DNA from: Mytilus trossulus
Lineage: Eukaryota; Mollusca; Bivalvia; Mytilida; Mytilidae
Direction of reading: 5' to 3'
NCBI RefSeq assembly: GCF_036588685.1
Contig: NC_086373.1
Location: 51,963,164-52,027,163 of the forward strand
Length of the DNA: 64,000 nt
Of the stretch, positions 1-11,770 are shown in pieces (within the stretch, counting starts at the first letter, position 1; every line of letters begins with the position of its first letter). The notes beneath the pieces were generated by a model. That model searched no databases and was not told the DNA's origin. It saw only the letters and a list, made by a program, of their open reading frames with translations. A program made the translations under genes and the position numbers.

Positions 1-894
1 AAGAAAAACAACAAAAAATGACCAAAAAATACTATTTTTTGAAAGAGTTATCTCCCCTTTCAATGTTAATTTCCATAGAAAATTAACACTGCTGATTTTG
101 AGTTTTCCTCAAGTAAGATTTAATGGGATTTTTTTCTGTGTATGTAAAGGGCATAATGCTATAGATTAGATTAGAACTAAAACATTTTCTGTTGCAATTA
201 GTTTCAGGTTAAATCTTAGTTTGACTGGACTTAATGATGGTTTACTTTTACAAATTGTGACTTTGATGGCGACTTGTCTACTTGGCACACATACTATGGG
301 TTTCATTCGGTTTATTTGAGAGAAATGAAATTGAAAAACACACCTATCGATGACCATCGGTGGTCAAGTATATATTGCGATCGGATCGTGAAAAATCCAG
401 TATCGGATCGTAAATTCAAATCTTAACGAGTAGATATATCCAGGGTCAATAACTAATCTAATTTGATTAATTACATTAACAAAGTTACAACAAAATAAAA
501 CTGCCTGTCAAATTGGTTCATCATTATGAACAGTATGTGAGAAAATCTAGGTTTAAAAGTACATCGTTTTTACAAAACTATAAAAGGCAGATTGCTCCTC
601 GACATTTCAATGACATTAAAAATGTTAACAAATATTTTTTTTTTTTTATTACAATTCGAATGACAAAACTACCTTTCTCCAATACCAGTCCTTTCATTTG
701 AATGAACCAACTAGTCATCAAAGTTATTTTGTGTAATCATTATCATAAACTTTGTAAAAAATAAATATTTACACACAATTGATATGTCGGATTGTGAATG
801 ATCACGTAACGCTTTTTGAAGACCGTTTGTCGAACATCGTGAAAGATCTGATTATACGAAGACTTGAAATCATTCTTCAATGATATGATTATTA

Positions 895-2211
895 GCTCAC
901 CTGGCCCACAGGGCCAAGTGAGCTTTTTCTCTACACTTTGCGTCCGACGACGCCGTCGTCCGTCTTCGTAAACTTTTATAAAATTCTTCTCTGAAACTAC
1001 TAGGCGAAATTAAACCAAACTTGGCCACAATCATCATTGAGATCTTGTTTAAAAATGTGTTCTGTAACCCAGCCAACCAAGACGGCCGCCATGGCTAGAA
1101 CATAGGAGTAAAATGTAAATTTTGGCTTATATCTCTAAAACCAAAGCATAAAGAACAAATCTGACACGGGTGTTGGTAAACGGCGGAAACTTAAAACGGA
1201 ACTGAACCAGAAACGGAAAGAAATTGTTATATAGACGGAATTTCAGAGGGGGGGGGGGGTGTGATAAATAACTATGAAAATCAATAGATCTTGTCTTCTT
1301 GCTGGTAATTTTTGCTATTAAAAGTTTCTATCTATTTATTATATATTTCAATATAACAGGCGAACATGCAAGTGAGAAACATCGTCATACAAGGTCGATA
1401 ACTCCTATAACAAGTTATTTGACCGTTTTGATGTGAATGGATATTAGGTAGGCTAAGAGCTCAACATTCTATTAAAATTGAGAATGAAAACGGGGGATAT
1501 GTCAAAGAGGTAACGACCCGACCAAAGAGCAGACAGCATCCATGGGTCTTCAACGCAGCGAAAACATCCCGCACACGGTGGTGGGATCAGCTGGCCTAAA
1601 AAAAAACTGTGTACCAGTTAAGTGAAAATGGGCTTCACACTTAACTCCAAAACATATAAATTAAAGTAAATTAAAAAAAATATACAAGACTACCAAAGAC
1701 CGGAGGCTTCTGACTTGAGACAGGCGCAAAATTCAGCGGGTAAAAACATGTTTTGTGAGATACCAACCCTTCCCCTATACATCTAGCCAATGTTGAATGA
1801 AGAAACACATATAAATCAAAACACATATGAAGCAATACACACAGTAAAATTCATTTAAAAAAGAGAGTCCAAGACCGATGTCAGGTTAGACATGTTTTTC
1901 GCATCAGGTTTTCGTTATTTATAGAATTTTTTTTATAGACAGCAGTTGCTTTTTATCCCTATGTTTTAGCCATGTCGGCTAACTTGGCTGACATGCAGGG
2001 TTATACAACACAGTTTTTTTTAAACAAGATACACAAATGACAATTGTTGCAAAGTTTAACCCAAACTATCAGGCTACTCCCTTCAAGAAATATGTACGAT
2101 AACATTTGTCCCAGTAGTTTCAGACACTGAGAAATTTTGTAAAAGTAAACACAGACGAAATAGGACAACGAACGCAAAGTGGAGAGCTCATTTAGCAGGG
2201 CCAGGTGAGAT

Positions 2212-2217
<6 letters not shown>
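895..2217. repeat. AGCTCACCTGGCC-family dispersed element, interrupted
   Basis: Begins with the imperfect palindrome AGCTCACCTGGCCCACAGGG / CCAAGTGAGCT, followed by the CGTCCGACGACGCCGTCGTC segment, and ends at GGGCCAGGTGAG near 2212. Between 1200 and 1900 it holds other repeats, including a family-1 copy. No coding potential. Family seen again at 3780-4352, 19167-20181 and 45361-46341. Confidence 0.55.
1480..1850 (+). repeat. Dispersed repeat family 1 copy
   Basis: Shares AATGAAAACGGGGGATATGT, CAAAGAG, ACGACCCGACCA and the CGCAAAATTCAGCGGG block with 20997-21380, 49205-49480 and 56222-56700. Non-coding. Confidence 0.7.
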
Positions 2218-2243
<26 letters not shown>

Positions 2244-3060
2244 TCAAAGTTTACCACTAAGAACTAAAGCAGGTCTTAGTACAAGCAGACCACGTCTATG
2301 TCAAACTTGAAAGCAAAAACATTTCACTATAATTGTATCAAATAAAAAGACGTCAACTAAATATTTACCACTACATAAACCATTACATCCAAAATGGAAA
2401 GACATAAAAAGAATGGGCGAGAACAAAACTAGAATATGGATTCAATACATAAAAAGTAAATGGTCAGAGAAATAGGTCAAATAATGTAAAAAAAAAAATA
2501 GACCTAAACATGTAAAATGAATTAGCAGCTATCACATTATTATTCCCCATTTTTTCAACAATCACCAATTCCAGCTTCATACCTGATGAATGGACAACAG
2601 GAGAAATTTGTGTATTTCCGCTAATATTGCTCCAACATAATGCGTTACCGTCTAGATTATTATAAGTAGAACACACCCGCGAAATCGCGGGCATATAAAT
2701 CTTGTGAACTGGATGATTTTTTGTAAAAGATATATTGTATAGAGAATTTCATAAAAGGTATCAACAGCCCTCTCCCTTTTTCCAATTATTTTCGTGTGTC
2801 TGGACTCAGACCACACTTATTCTCCTGCTTTGCTACAATGCTTCTTTTGGTAAAAGTCAATATTAAAAATTTGCACCGTTTCAAACATGAAATAAATGTA
2901 ACTGCTTATATATAGACCATTATTAATCTATTAAAATTTGCCTCTAGGACAATCCATCAGTGCTTTCTTTTTTGAGAGCCTTATTAACATGCCAATGGTA
3001 GGATATGAATCATGTATAAATGACTACGACCGACTAATGCTAATATGAGAGGTGGTCGGA
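2210..3060. other. Non-coding, AT-rich
   Basis: Starts with a poly(A) run (about 2213-2237). I see no exon with convincing splice sites. Short frames here look random. Confidence 0.5.
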
Positions 3061-3063
3061 GGG

Positions 3064-3390
3064 ATCCTGACGCCCCGAAAAAGGTCCTGCCTCCCTCTAA
3101 TCTCCAACTTACTTTCATTTTTGCCAAATCACTATTTTCCCTTTCAACAATAAATTTTTATGCACCATTTATTGGAATTATGTGAAATCCCAAAATCGAA
3201 AAATATATTCCCGGATCCCGTAAGGATCAATCCCCAAATCACAGGCTTAAAAACACCCGTTCCTGACACCGTGTTCCTGACATCCCGAAAAAGGTCCTGC
3301 CTCCTTCTAATCTCTACCTTACTTTCATTTTTGCCAAATCACTATTTTCCCTTTCAACAATAAATTTTTATGCCCCATTTATTGGCATTA
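3064..3390 (+). repeat. Direct duplication, 210-bp period
   Basis: About 115 bp starting CCCGAAAAAGGTCCTGCC at 3074 recur at 3284 with few changes, through CCCTTTCAACAATAAATTTT. 3405-3445 then holds the CGTTCGTTCG / CGTCCGTCCG simple run. Confidence 0.75.
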
Positions 3391-3779
3391 TGTTTTCTAG
3401 TCTGTGCATCCGTGCGTTCGTTCGTTCGGTCGTCCGTCCGTCCGACTGTCCCGCTTCAGGTTTAAGTTTTTGGTCGAGGTAGTTTAAGATGCAGTTGAGC
3501 ATGTTTTACTTATCTTGTTACATATGCAAGTGGTATGACCCCTCAAATAGTAAACATTAACTTGCAAAAACGGTAGACAGAATCAGAATATAGAGAGTTC
3601 CTGAGAGAATACAGAGATTCTCTATATATTAAAGTATTATAATCGTAGTTTACATGTAGATAAACGCGAAAAATAAGTGTCCTCTATAAGGAGGTATAAT
3701 AGTTGTGGTTCTTACGATCTTAACACCATGATATGGAGAACGCTATGATTGGCTTATTTATTTTACATTTTTGTTATCT

Positions 3780-4352
3780 ATCATATCTAACATAGGGGTA
3801 AAATGCAGTTTTTGGCTTATAACTCAAAAACCAAAGCATTAAGAGCAAATCTGACATGGAGTAAAATTGTTTATCAGGTCAAGATCTATCTGTCCTGAAA
3901 TTTTCAGATGAATCGGACAACCCGTTGTTGGGTTGCTGCCCCTGAATTGGTAATTTTAAGGAAATTTTGCTGTTTTTGGTTATTATCTTGAATATTATTA
4001 TAAATAGAGATAAACTCTAAAACCGCAATAATTCAGCAAAGTAAGATTTACAAATAGGTCAACATGACCGAAATGGTCAATTGACCTCCTAAGGAGTTAT
4101 TGTCCTTTATAGTCAATTTTTAACAATTTTCATAAAATTTGTAAATTTTTACTAACATTTTCCACTGAAACTACTGGGCCGAGTTCATTATAGATATAGA
4201 TAATTGTAAATTGCAAGAATGTTCAGTAAAGTAAGATGTACAAACACATCACTATCACCAAAACACAATTTTGTCATGAACCAATCTGCTTCCTTTCTTG
4301 AATACTCACATATACTTAGGTGAGCGACACAGGCTCTTTAGAGCTCTAGTTT
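3780..4352 (-). repeat. AGCTCACCTGGCC-family fragment
   Basis: Contains TTGGCTTATAACTCAAAAAC and CAAATCTGACATGG, shared with 1120-1180, and ends AGGTGAGCGACACAGGCTC, the terminus also seen at 20148 and, inverted, at 45365. Confidence 0.65.
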
Positions 4353-4369
4353 TTATTAGTTGTTAGTGG

Positions 4370-4885
4370 CTTTGAACTTGCTGTCAGTTAACGGTGAGTA
4401 CTCTCAGATCTGTACCTTACTATTGTTGTTGGGATGTAAAAGTACACGACCACGACCACTTGTATTTGTGTCCATCTGATGAGTTAAGCCTTTTCAACTG
4501 ACTTTTTTGTTCGTTCTTATGTTGTAATGTTATACCACTGTCCCTGGTTAGGGGAGGGTTGGAGTCTCTCTAACATGTTTATCCCCGCAACATTCTGTAT
4601 GTTTGTACCTGTGCAAAGTCAGGAGCCTGTAATTCAGTGGCTGTCGTTTGTTTATGCGTTACATATTTATTTTTCGTTCATTTTTTTGTACATAAATAAG
4701 GCCGTTAGTTTTCTTGTTTATATTGTTTTACATTATCATTTCGGGTGCCTTTTATAGCTTACTATGCATTATGGGCTTTGCTAATTGTTGAAGGCCTTAC
4801 GGTGACCTATAGTTGTTAATTTTTGTGTCATTTTGGTTTTGTTATGGAGAGTTGTCTCATTGGCAATCATACCACATCTTCTTTT
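4370..4885 (-). repeat. Dispersed repeat family 2, near full-length
   Basis: The reverse complement contains GATGTGGTATGATTGCCAAT followed by GAGACAACTCTCCAT, matching 47430-47960 and 56700-57010. It also holds the CAGGCTCCTGACTTTG segment. No coding potential; the open frames in it are shadows. Confidence 0.7.
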
Positions 4886-5136
4886 TATATATTTACGTAA
4901 ATGTGGCGTAAAACTAAGTGCTTTCATCAAGGATGAACCCTCCTGTAACAAGTTAAAAGGATTGGCAAAAGTTAAGAATGATCAAAAACAGAACTACTCG
5001 AAAACTACAAAATTGTAATGGGATTGTGCTGCAAATAAAAATTAACCTGTCTTTCCGATAGTGCTAAATCATTGACCAAGATTGAAAAACATCATTTGGT
5101 CCAATCTCAACTTGTCATCTATTATAATGTATACAT

Positions 5137-5200
5137 TATAATTGAGAATGGAAATGGGGAATGTGTCAAAGAGACAACAACCCGACCATATAAAAAAACA
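5137..5200 (+). repeat. Family 1 fragment
   Basis: GGAAATGGGGAATGTGTCAA and AGAGACAACAACCCGACC match 29756-29800 and 56234-56275; truncated after about 60 bp. Confidence 0.7.
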
Positions 5201-5629
5201 GTATTGTATTCGTCGACCTTTTCAACCCACACAGTAGTGAAATTTTCATTTATGCAATCGGCAACGAATGTACACATTGTGTATCTATAGCACCGTTAAG
5301 GGTTAATAGATCGAATACAATGTATACACAATTACACATAGAATTTTGTTTAAACAGCAAACTCGTGTCAAGAATTTAAAATAAATTTTCCAACATGCAA
5401 GACCTAAATTTTTATAAAAAAATCAGCTTAATTGAAGCAGAGATGGACTTAGCGGGATGACAGACGGCCATAGTACCCCCTATTTATATATGTATTTACA
5501 TTAAGAAAAACATTTATAAAAATATTTACTTTGAGAAAAGTGGTTATTACTTTATACCAGAGAAAAGTATAAAGTCCTATAAAAGTGGTTAAGAAAGCGA
5601 GATTTTGATTGGATAATATAATTAATTAA

Positions 5630-6040
5630 GAATAAGCTGAATTCATTTTAGCATAAGCTAAATTCATTTTAGCATAAGCTAAATTCCTTTTAGCATAAGC
5701 TAAATTCCTTTAAGCATAAGCTAAATCCATTTTAGCATAAGCTAAATTCATTTTAGCATAAGCTAAATTCATTTTAGCATAAGCTAAATTCATTAAGTAT
5801 ATGCCAAAATACACTTTTTTTTATATTTATGACCTTGATTCCGCGCCAACATTTATGTATAAGCTAAACAATTCAGCATATGCTAAATTGATTTAAGCTT
5901 ATGCAAAAATGAATTCAGCTTATGCTTAAATGAATTAAGCTTAAGCTAAAATGAATTTAGCTTATGCTAAAATCATTATAGCATATGCTTAAATATAATA
6001 GAGCATATGCTAAAATGATTTAAGCATATGCTAAATTCGA
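5630..6040. repeat. Inverted pair of 21-bp tandem arrays
   Basis: 5630-5795 contains about eight copies of a 21-bp unit (GCATAAGCTAAATTCATTTTA). After a spacer of about 60 bp, 5865-6035 carries related units in the opposite orientation (AGCTTATGCTAAAATGA). Each unit contains the small palindrome TTAGC-ATAA-GCTAA. TTTATGACCTTGATTCCGCG (5827) recurs as TTTATGACCCTAATTCCGCG (6041) after each array, so the block is probably a duplicated or folded repeat. Confidence 0.8.
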
Positions 6041-6177
6041 TATTTATGACCCTAATTCCGCGTCATAGTTTCCTTTATAATAGATAAGAATGTTATTCAA
6101 CGCTTTCCGCAAAGCTGAAATTGTACAAGCTGTAAAGTAATTTCCGACTAGATCAAATGATTTCCATTCCAAATTTA

Positions 6178-6280
6178 TAGATCTAACATTGTTGGGTTGA
6201 TGTTTAGACGAGTTGTATATACATAATGAACACAGCCATGTATTACCATCATTGATGGCGATCCGATGGATAAATCTGTT
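6178..6280 (+). repeat. Inverted copy of the SINE body
   Basis: About 100 bp (from ATCTAACATTGTTGGGTTG to GATCCGATGGATAAATCTG) match the SINE body at 6343-6445 in opposite orientation, without a tRNA-like head. The pair forms a hairpin with a loop of about 60 bp. Confidence 0.7.
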
Positions 6281-6342
6281 GTAGAGTTGTCACCGACTCA
6301 GACGCACTTATAGATATAATTATTTTCTGTGACTATATCTTA

Positions 6343-6551
6343 GATTTATCCATCGGATCATCAGCAGTGATGGTGATACATGGCTGTGTACATTATGTAT
6401 ATACATCTCGTCTAAACACCAACCAAACAATGTTAGACCTGTATATTTGCGTTTTGTTCTTCCCTCGCCTGGATTCGAACCCATGCTACTGCAATATCGT
6501 GACACAAAATCGCCTGCACTGTAGCCGTCCCGCTAGACCACACGACCACCT
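6343..6551 (-). mobile_element. tRNA-derived SINE
   Basis: On the minus strand the head has an A-box-like TGGTCTAGCGGG (6529-6540) and a B-box GGTTCGAATCC (6471-6481), the internal pol III promoter. It does not fold as an intact tRNA. The body continues to about 6343 with CATTGTTTGGTTGGTG and ATACATAATGTACACAGCC. Confidence 0.7.
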
Positions 6552-6739
6552 GGGATTCATAAAAATGAAGCTTTCGATGGCCATGTGTTACCTTTTCACG
6601 TTAGTTTTAATCTAGCGGCGTACTACAGTACATGATATATAAGGCATGGAGATGTTATTTTTTACAGATCAGCTAAATTATCTATAGTAAAGGATCCTAC
6701 AAATTAATGTAAGACAAAATCACAGAAAATATATATAAG

Positions 6740-7075
6740 AAGATGTGGAATAAGCGCCCATGAGACAACTCTACATCCAATTCACAACTAGTAAAAGTAA
6801 ATCATTATAGATCAAAGTATGGTTTTCAACAAGGAGCCGTGGTTTACACCGAACAGCAGCCTATAAAGGACCCCTAAAATGTCAAGTGTTAAACCAATCA
6901 AACTCGAAAAACAACGGTCTGATCTATAGAAAACAAATGAGAAACTAGAAACACTGATTAGCCACCACAAACAAACGACAACCACTAAACATCAGGTTAA
7001 TGACTTATGACAGGTGCAAACAAAGGCAGCAAGTTTAAACGTTTTGATAGGTATAAACCTTCACCCTCACCTGAA
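6740..7075 (+). repeat. Family 2 copy
   Basis: GATGTGGAATAAGCGCCCAT, GAGACAACTCTACATCC and AAACGACAACCACTAAACAT match the copy at 25330-25600. Confidence 0.65.
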
Positions 7076-7079
7076 ACAA

Positions 7080-8240
7080 AAGTGTAACATTAAGATAGAA
7101 AGATATATTAACAAAAATATACTAACATTGAACGAATAAGTCTGATCTTTGTCAGTACAATATCAATCAAATTAAGGGGTAACATGTTAAACATATTTTT
7201 TTTGTTATCATATGATGAAACTTATAATTTCAGAATTACAACGTGGTTAGATTAGAATCATTGTACAATCTATCATTAATTTATGAGTAAAAAAGAATAC
7301 AAAATGTTCAAATTTATTTTGTAATACATCTATTTCAAATATACGTATACAATGTATTGTAATGTATAACTCATTTTTTTCATTCTAATTTTTGATCCAA
7401 TGTCAAGATGTATGACGTCGCGAACAAAACAACTTGAACCATAAACTTTATGTACTATACAAAATGTCTGTCAAAGAATAAAATGCAGTAAACAATTGAT
7501 TAAAAATATTTTCAAATAATCAAAATCCAGTGAAATATCAAAAACAATCTATTATTTGCACAGAGGAAAAGCTGATCAAAAATTAAAATAGAAAATAGAA
7601 AATCATATACCTTTATACACACACAAAACTTTGTTCAGTTTCTTTATTTTGAAAGGATCTTTTCAAATTGTCTTTTACTTTCTCTATGTTTAGCAATACA
7701 TTTAACCTTTTAATGATTTCCGAAAAAAAATCATAAAGTCATTTTCTTGTTCTATCTTTTCTGGGTTCAAAACGAATGGTTCCAAGATGATTCTTTGAAT
7801 TTTCCTTTTGAACGAACATTGAGCAGACGAATGATATAGTAAAGGAAACAAATATTTGTGTTAGTGTGAATAAGGCAATAATCGCTATCAGTGAAACAGT
7901 TACATTAGATAATTTCCTGATAATAATTTGTGAATTTATAATTGTTTTTGAATGAAATCAAAATATTCATGGACAACAATAGCGTAAAGCAAACAACAAT
8001 CAATCAATTATGGAAAACACAGAAAAGGGGAAGAACCTTCCTGTTTTAATGGTCAAAAGATGAAAGTTTACAGCATTTGCTTCACACCCTAACTATTGTT
8101 AAAAAGCCAAATTAAAAAAAAATAAAGTTGTACTGTAGATATCAGGGCGCTTGAGAAAGTGTTTATGGTATATTTTTCTCCAGATTACTGACGTTTTTCC
8201 TTCTTAATAAAGGTTTTCATAGCATTTCGTTATCGCCTAC
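7080..8240. other. Non-coding, no feature seen
   Basis: AT-rich with no splice-bounded frame, array or hairpin that I could support. Confidence 0.5.
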
Positions 8241-8244
8241 AATA

Positions 8245-8535
8245 CTTTTCCCTTTTAACGAATGTGACCTCCCTAATTATACTATTGACCGAATTTGTAG
8301 TTACACAACAAAAGACGACGGGTGCCACATGTGGAGCAGGAATTGCTTACCCTTCCGATGCACCAAAGATCACCCCATTTTTTTTGTGGGGTTCGTGTTG
8401 CTTAATCTTTAGTTTGTTGTCTTGTGTATTACTGTTTGTCTGTTTGTGTCTTTTTATTTTTTAGCCCTAGCGTTGTAAGCTTATTTCTAATCTATGAGTT
8501 TGGCTGTCTCTCTGGTATCTTCCGCCTCTAATTAA
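8245..8535 (+). repeat. Dispersed repeat family 3 copy
   Basis: Shares GTGGAGCAGGAATTGCTTAC, the GGGGTTCGTGTTGCTTA block and TTTTTAGCC with 10525-10860, 52780-52990 and 62535-62742. Non-coding. Confidence 0.7.
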
Positions 8536-8539
8536 AACG

Positions 8540-10500
8540 TGTTCTATTTAGAGTACAGCTGTTGTATATGCTACGATAGATAGTTACATGCCCAGGTAGA
8601 AAACATTCCGATAAAAGTGAATGGTCAGTCCTTGAACAAAAAAGTGAAATATTTGTTGTTAAATTATTATTAGTTTATAAGTAGTGCTTTGAATTTTCTA
8701 ATAATTGAATTTTGTGTTCTGTATCTTGTATTTTTGTTGTTAAGAGCCAAAAAATACGTACGGAAAGAATATTGACAATAAAATCAAAGACGCACTAACG
8801 ACAACTTGTCAAAAATAAATTTGAATTCAAACTAAAAGAGTAATAGTTCCATATACGAAACAGAACACCCCTTTGAGCTAGCAAAACGGATGACATTAGA
8901 AAATGAACGATGACACTTGTAAAGTTTGAATATACAATATATTTTGTAAGTGACCAAATATGTGAGGTTAAGATAACAACAAAAAATATGCACTCAACAT
9001 AACTTGAATATGCATATCCTTTGATATCATTTACTAAGAAGGAAGTCCTTTTCGACCAAACATACCAGGTATACCATGATATACTTGTCAGTTGAATGAC
9101 TTACTTTACCATTTATAATGCCATAAAATTCCCCTAAATTATATTGATTCCTTGTCGTGTTCAATCCGACGTGCTTATCGTGTTATTTATTCATTTAGAA
9201 GTTCGAAACTATAAATTCTAAAAACTGTTAAAACAAAGTTCTGACACATTTGATAGTTTTAAATTTTCACATATTTGACTGATATTTCCCCTGACTTTTT
9301 GGCATTAAAAACGGATAAAATACATGTAGTAATTATTTTTGTTAAAGAAAGAAGGGTGATATTCTGTTGGATTGGCATCAATTGTGCTACATTTCCAATA
9401 ATATTGATATTTTCAAGGGACATAGCTTTTTTTTTTAAACAATTGATGGATCAGTTTGGTTTCATTTACTTTACCAGTAGTTTAAGAGGAGCAGAATTTT
9501 GTAACTGTTTACAAACGACGACTGGCCCCATTATAAAAATATCTCATATTGGCCCTTTAGTTTGGCCCATGTTAGCTAAATTTATTCTTATTCCTGCTGT
9601 ACCATAAAAAATACACTTTCACGAAGATAGTCCAAAACAAACTTGTTAGGTCCGTTACATAGGATGAACGTCGAACCTGAATGACTGTATGAATGTATGA
9701 ATGAATGAATGAAGGAAGGAATAATTTATTTGAAAAAACACATGGCTATGGTAATACATAATATAAACATAATGTGACAAAAGACTGGTAACAAAGAACA
9801 ATACAATAATAATATACATGTTGTTACTAACCAATAATATCAGCTCTAGCTTTACATACACTTTTCAAATAGTTACAGAGCTTAACTGTTAGAGATCTAA
9901 ACTGTTTCACCAATAACGTCTGAACTTTTCCATGCGAACTTATAAGAAGAGGTTAATATCAGCTTTTTGAAGTTCACATCAACACTTGATCAGGATTTTT
10001 TTTTTTTAATACTTTGAATTTCTGTTACCCAAAACATAAGACTCCTCGAATGCTTTGCTCTATACTATAGTTATTATTATGTTTGATGTAACAGTTATTC
10101 AACCTGTTAAATTGGTTTTGCTTTTGAGAGACAACATGACTATGATCCACATGTTTTGTTATGAGGGTTTTTCTTTTTGTAGATTTTCGTTGTAAATATA
10201 CACATATTTTGTTCAATATCCATCAAACCCAAACACTTGATTGCCACTGTCTGTCAGAATTTTCACTGTCTGGTAGGATTTCGGTCAAAATGAAACATTC
10301 AAATTATTTCCCAACGGATTTTAATAATCAGGGAAATATAAACGTTATAACCTTTTCTTAGTTCACAAAAACAGTATTCCATACTGATTTATTGTTGTTA
10401 TTATGGCAAAATAATGATTAATAAGTGTTTAATCACAAAAGGAAGACAAACCGTATCATACATGTACGTCTTATCGTCATTTTGGGTTGACCGTTATGGA
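8540..10500. other. Non-coding stretch
   Basis: Contains a GAAT microsatellite (about 9690-9715). A 110-codon frame at 9275-9607 covers a degraded interspersed repeat and has no recognisable domain, so I do not call it. Confidence 0.5.
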
Positions 10501-10524
10501 ATAATTATTTCACAAATGATATCG

Positions 10525-10860
10525 GATATGTTCCTCACGTCGTAACTACAATCCCCTTCCCTTTCATGAATTTGACCTACCGAATTAGACTATTTACCGG
10601 ATTTGTAATCACATAAGCAACACGAATGCTGCCGCATGTGGAGCAGGATCTGCTTACCCTTACGGAGCACCTGAGATCACCCCTAGTTTTTGGTGGGGTT
10701 CGTGTTGTTTATTCTTTAGTTTTCTATGTTGTGTCATGTGTACTATTGTTTTTCTGTTTGTCTTTTTCATTTTTAGCCATGGCGTTGTCAGTTTGTTTTA
10801 GATTTATGAGTTTGACTGTCCCTTTGGTATCTTTCGTCCCTCTTTTGCTGATATTCCTAC
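10525..10860 (+). repeat. Family 3 copy, fullest in window
   Basis: Runs from ACTACAATCCCCTTCCC to TCTTTCGTCCCTCTTTTGC and includes GGAGCAGGATCTGCTTACCC. It serves as the reference for the interrupted copy at 62535-63480. Confidence 0.7.
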
Positions 10861-11539
10861 TTTTTATATGAGGTAAAACAACGATATAACAAGGGAACTT
10901 GAACATTAGTAAACAATTTGTTTTAAACTTTTGTAAATATTTTAAGTACCTTTCATCATTTATGATCCATCAAAACGTAAACAAACTGTTAATAGGATTA
11001 TCAGCACTGTGTAATGTAGTACTTGATGCCAGTCACTGCTAAAGGGAGAAAGCACTAGATACAGGATGGTAGGTATGCATTGTATGCGTACATTATGGAT
11101 AACAAATAAACAGTACAAGGTGTGAAAATAATTTGAAAAGATTAAATTAATGATCCAATCATTTCATGCATGCTAAATTAGTTTTACTCATGATTTGTCC
11201 ATGAATTGAAACATGGATATCTGGAGAACATATAGTATTTGCTGAGTTGAATTGCATAAATGATTAACTATATAGAAATGAACCTCGGGTCAATAAACAT
11301 GTTCCGAACACAAAACCTCCGTAAATTCTCATTAGCTTGGAGACTCAATAAAGTCAGTTATGCAATAAGTTATAAATTGAGTTTTGCTTTTAATAGTAAA
11401 GGTTGACTTTGAGAAAATTAAACACAGCATATACAATTTATAGTGTACAACACGATTTTATACTATGAAACACTGTGGTCAGCATTATCAACACGAGTCT
11501 CAATATATTCAAAACTTTCCACATAGTGATTAATACATA

Positions 11540-11770
11540 AAAGTCTTTTTTTTATATTACCGACTTATGACTCCGGATTATATATTTTTTGACAGGTTTT
11601 CTTATATCTAGTTAGAAGTCTTGGTACTCGGTAAAGAAATAGCAATCAAAAAAGGTAAAATGAAACATAAAATCTGTGCACTGAGTACCAGAATGTCCAA
11701 GTGAAGATAACCTATCAAAAAATATAAACTCCAGAGTCAAAAATCGGTAATATAAAAAAGTCTATTGTAT
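11540..11770. repeat. Small inverted-repeat (MITE-like) element
   Basis: AAGTCTTTTTTTTATATTAC plus CGACTTATGACTCC on the left pairs with the right arm CTCCAGAGTCAAAAATCGG plus TAATATAAAAAAGTC. An inner stem pairs CTTGGTACTCGG with CACTGAGTACCAG. Related sequence appears at 42590-42640. Confidence 0.6.

Noticed and set aside
6471-6551. Functional tRNA gene on the minus strand
   Set aside because: A and B boxes are present but the stems do not form a cloverleaf and a SINE body follows, so it is called a SINE head.
9275-9607. 110-codon plus-strand frame
   Set aside because: Hydrophobic, AT-driven composition over a degraded dispersed repeat; no domain, and no supporting splice sites.
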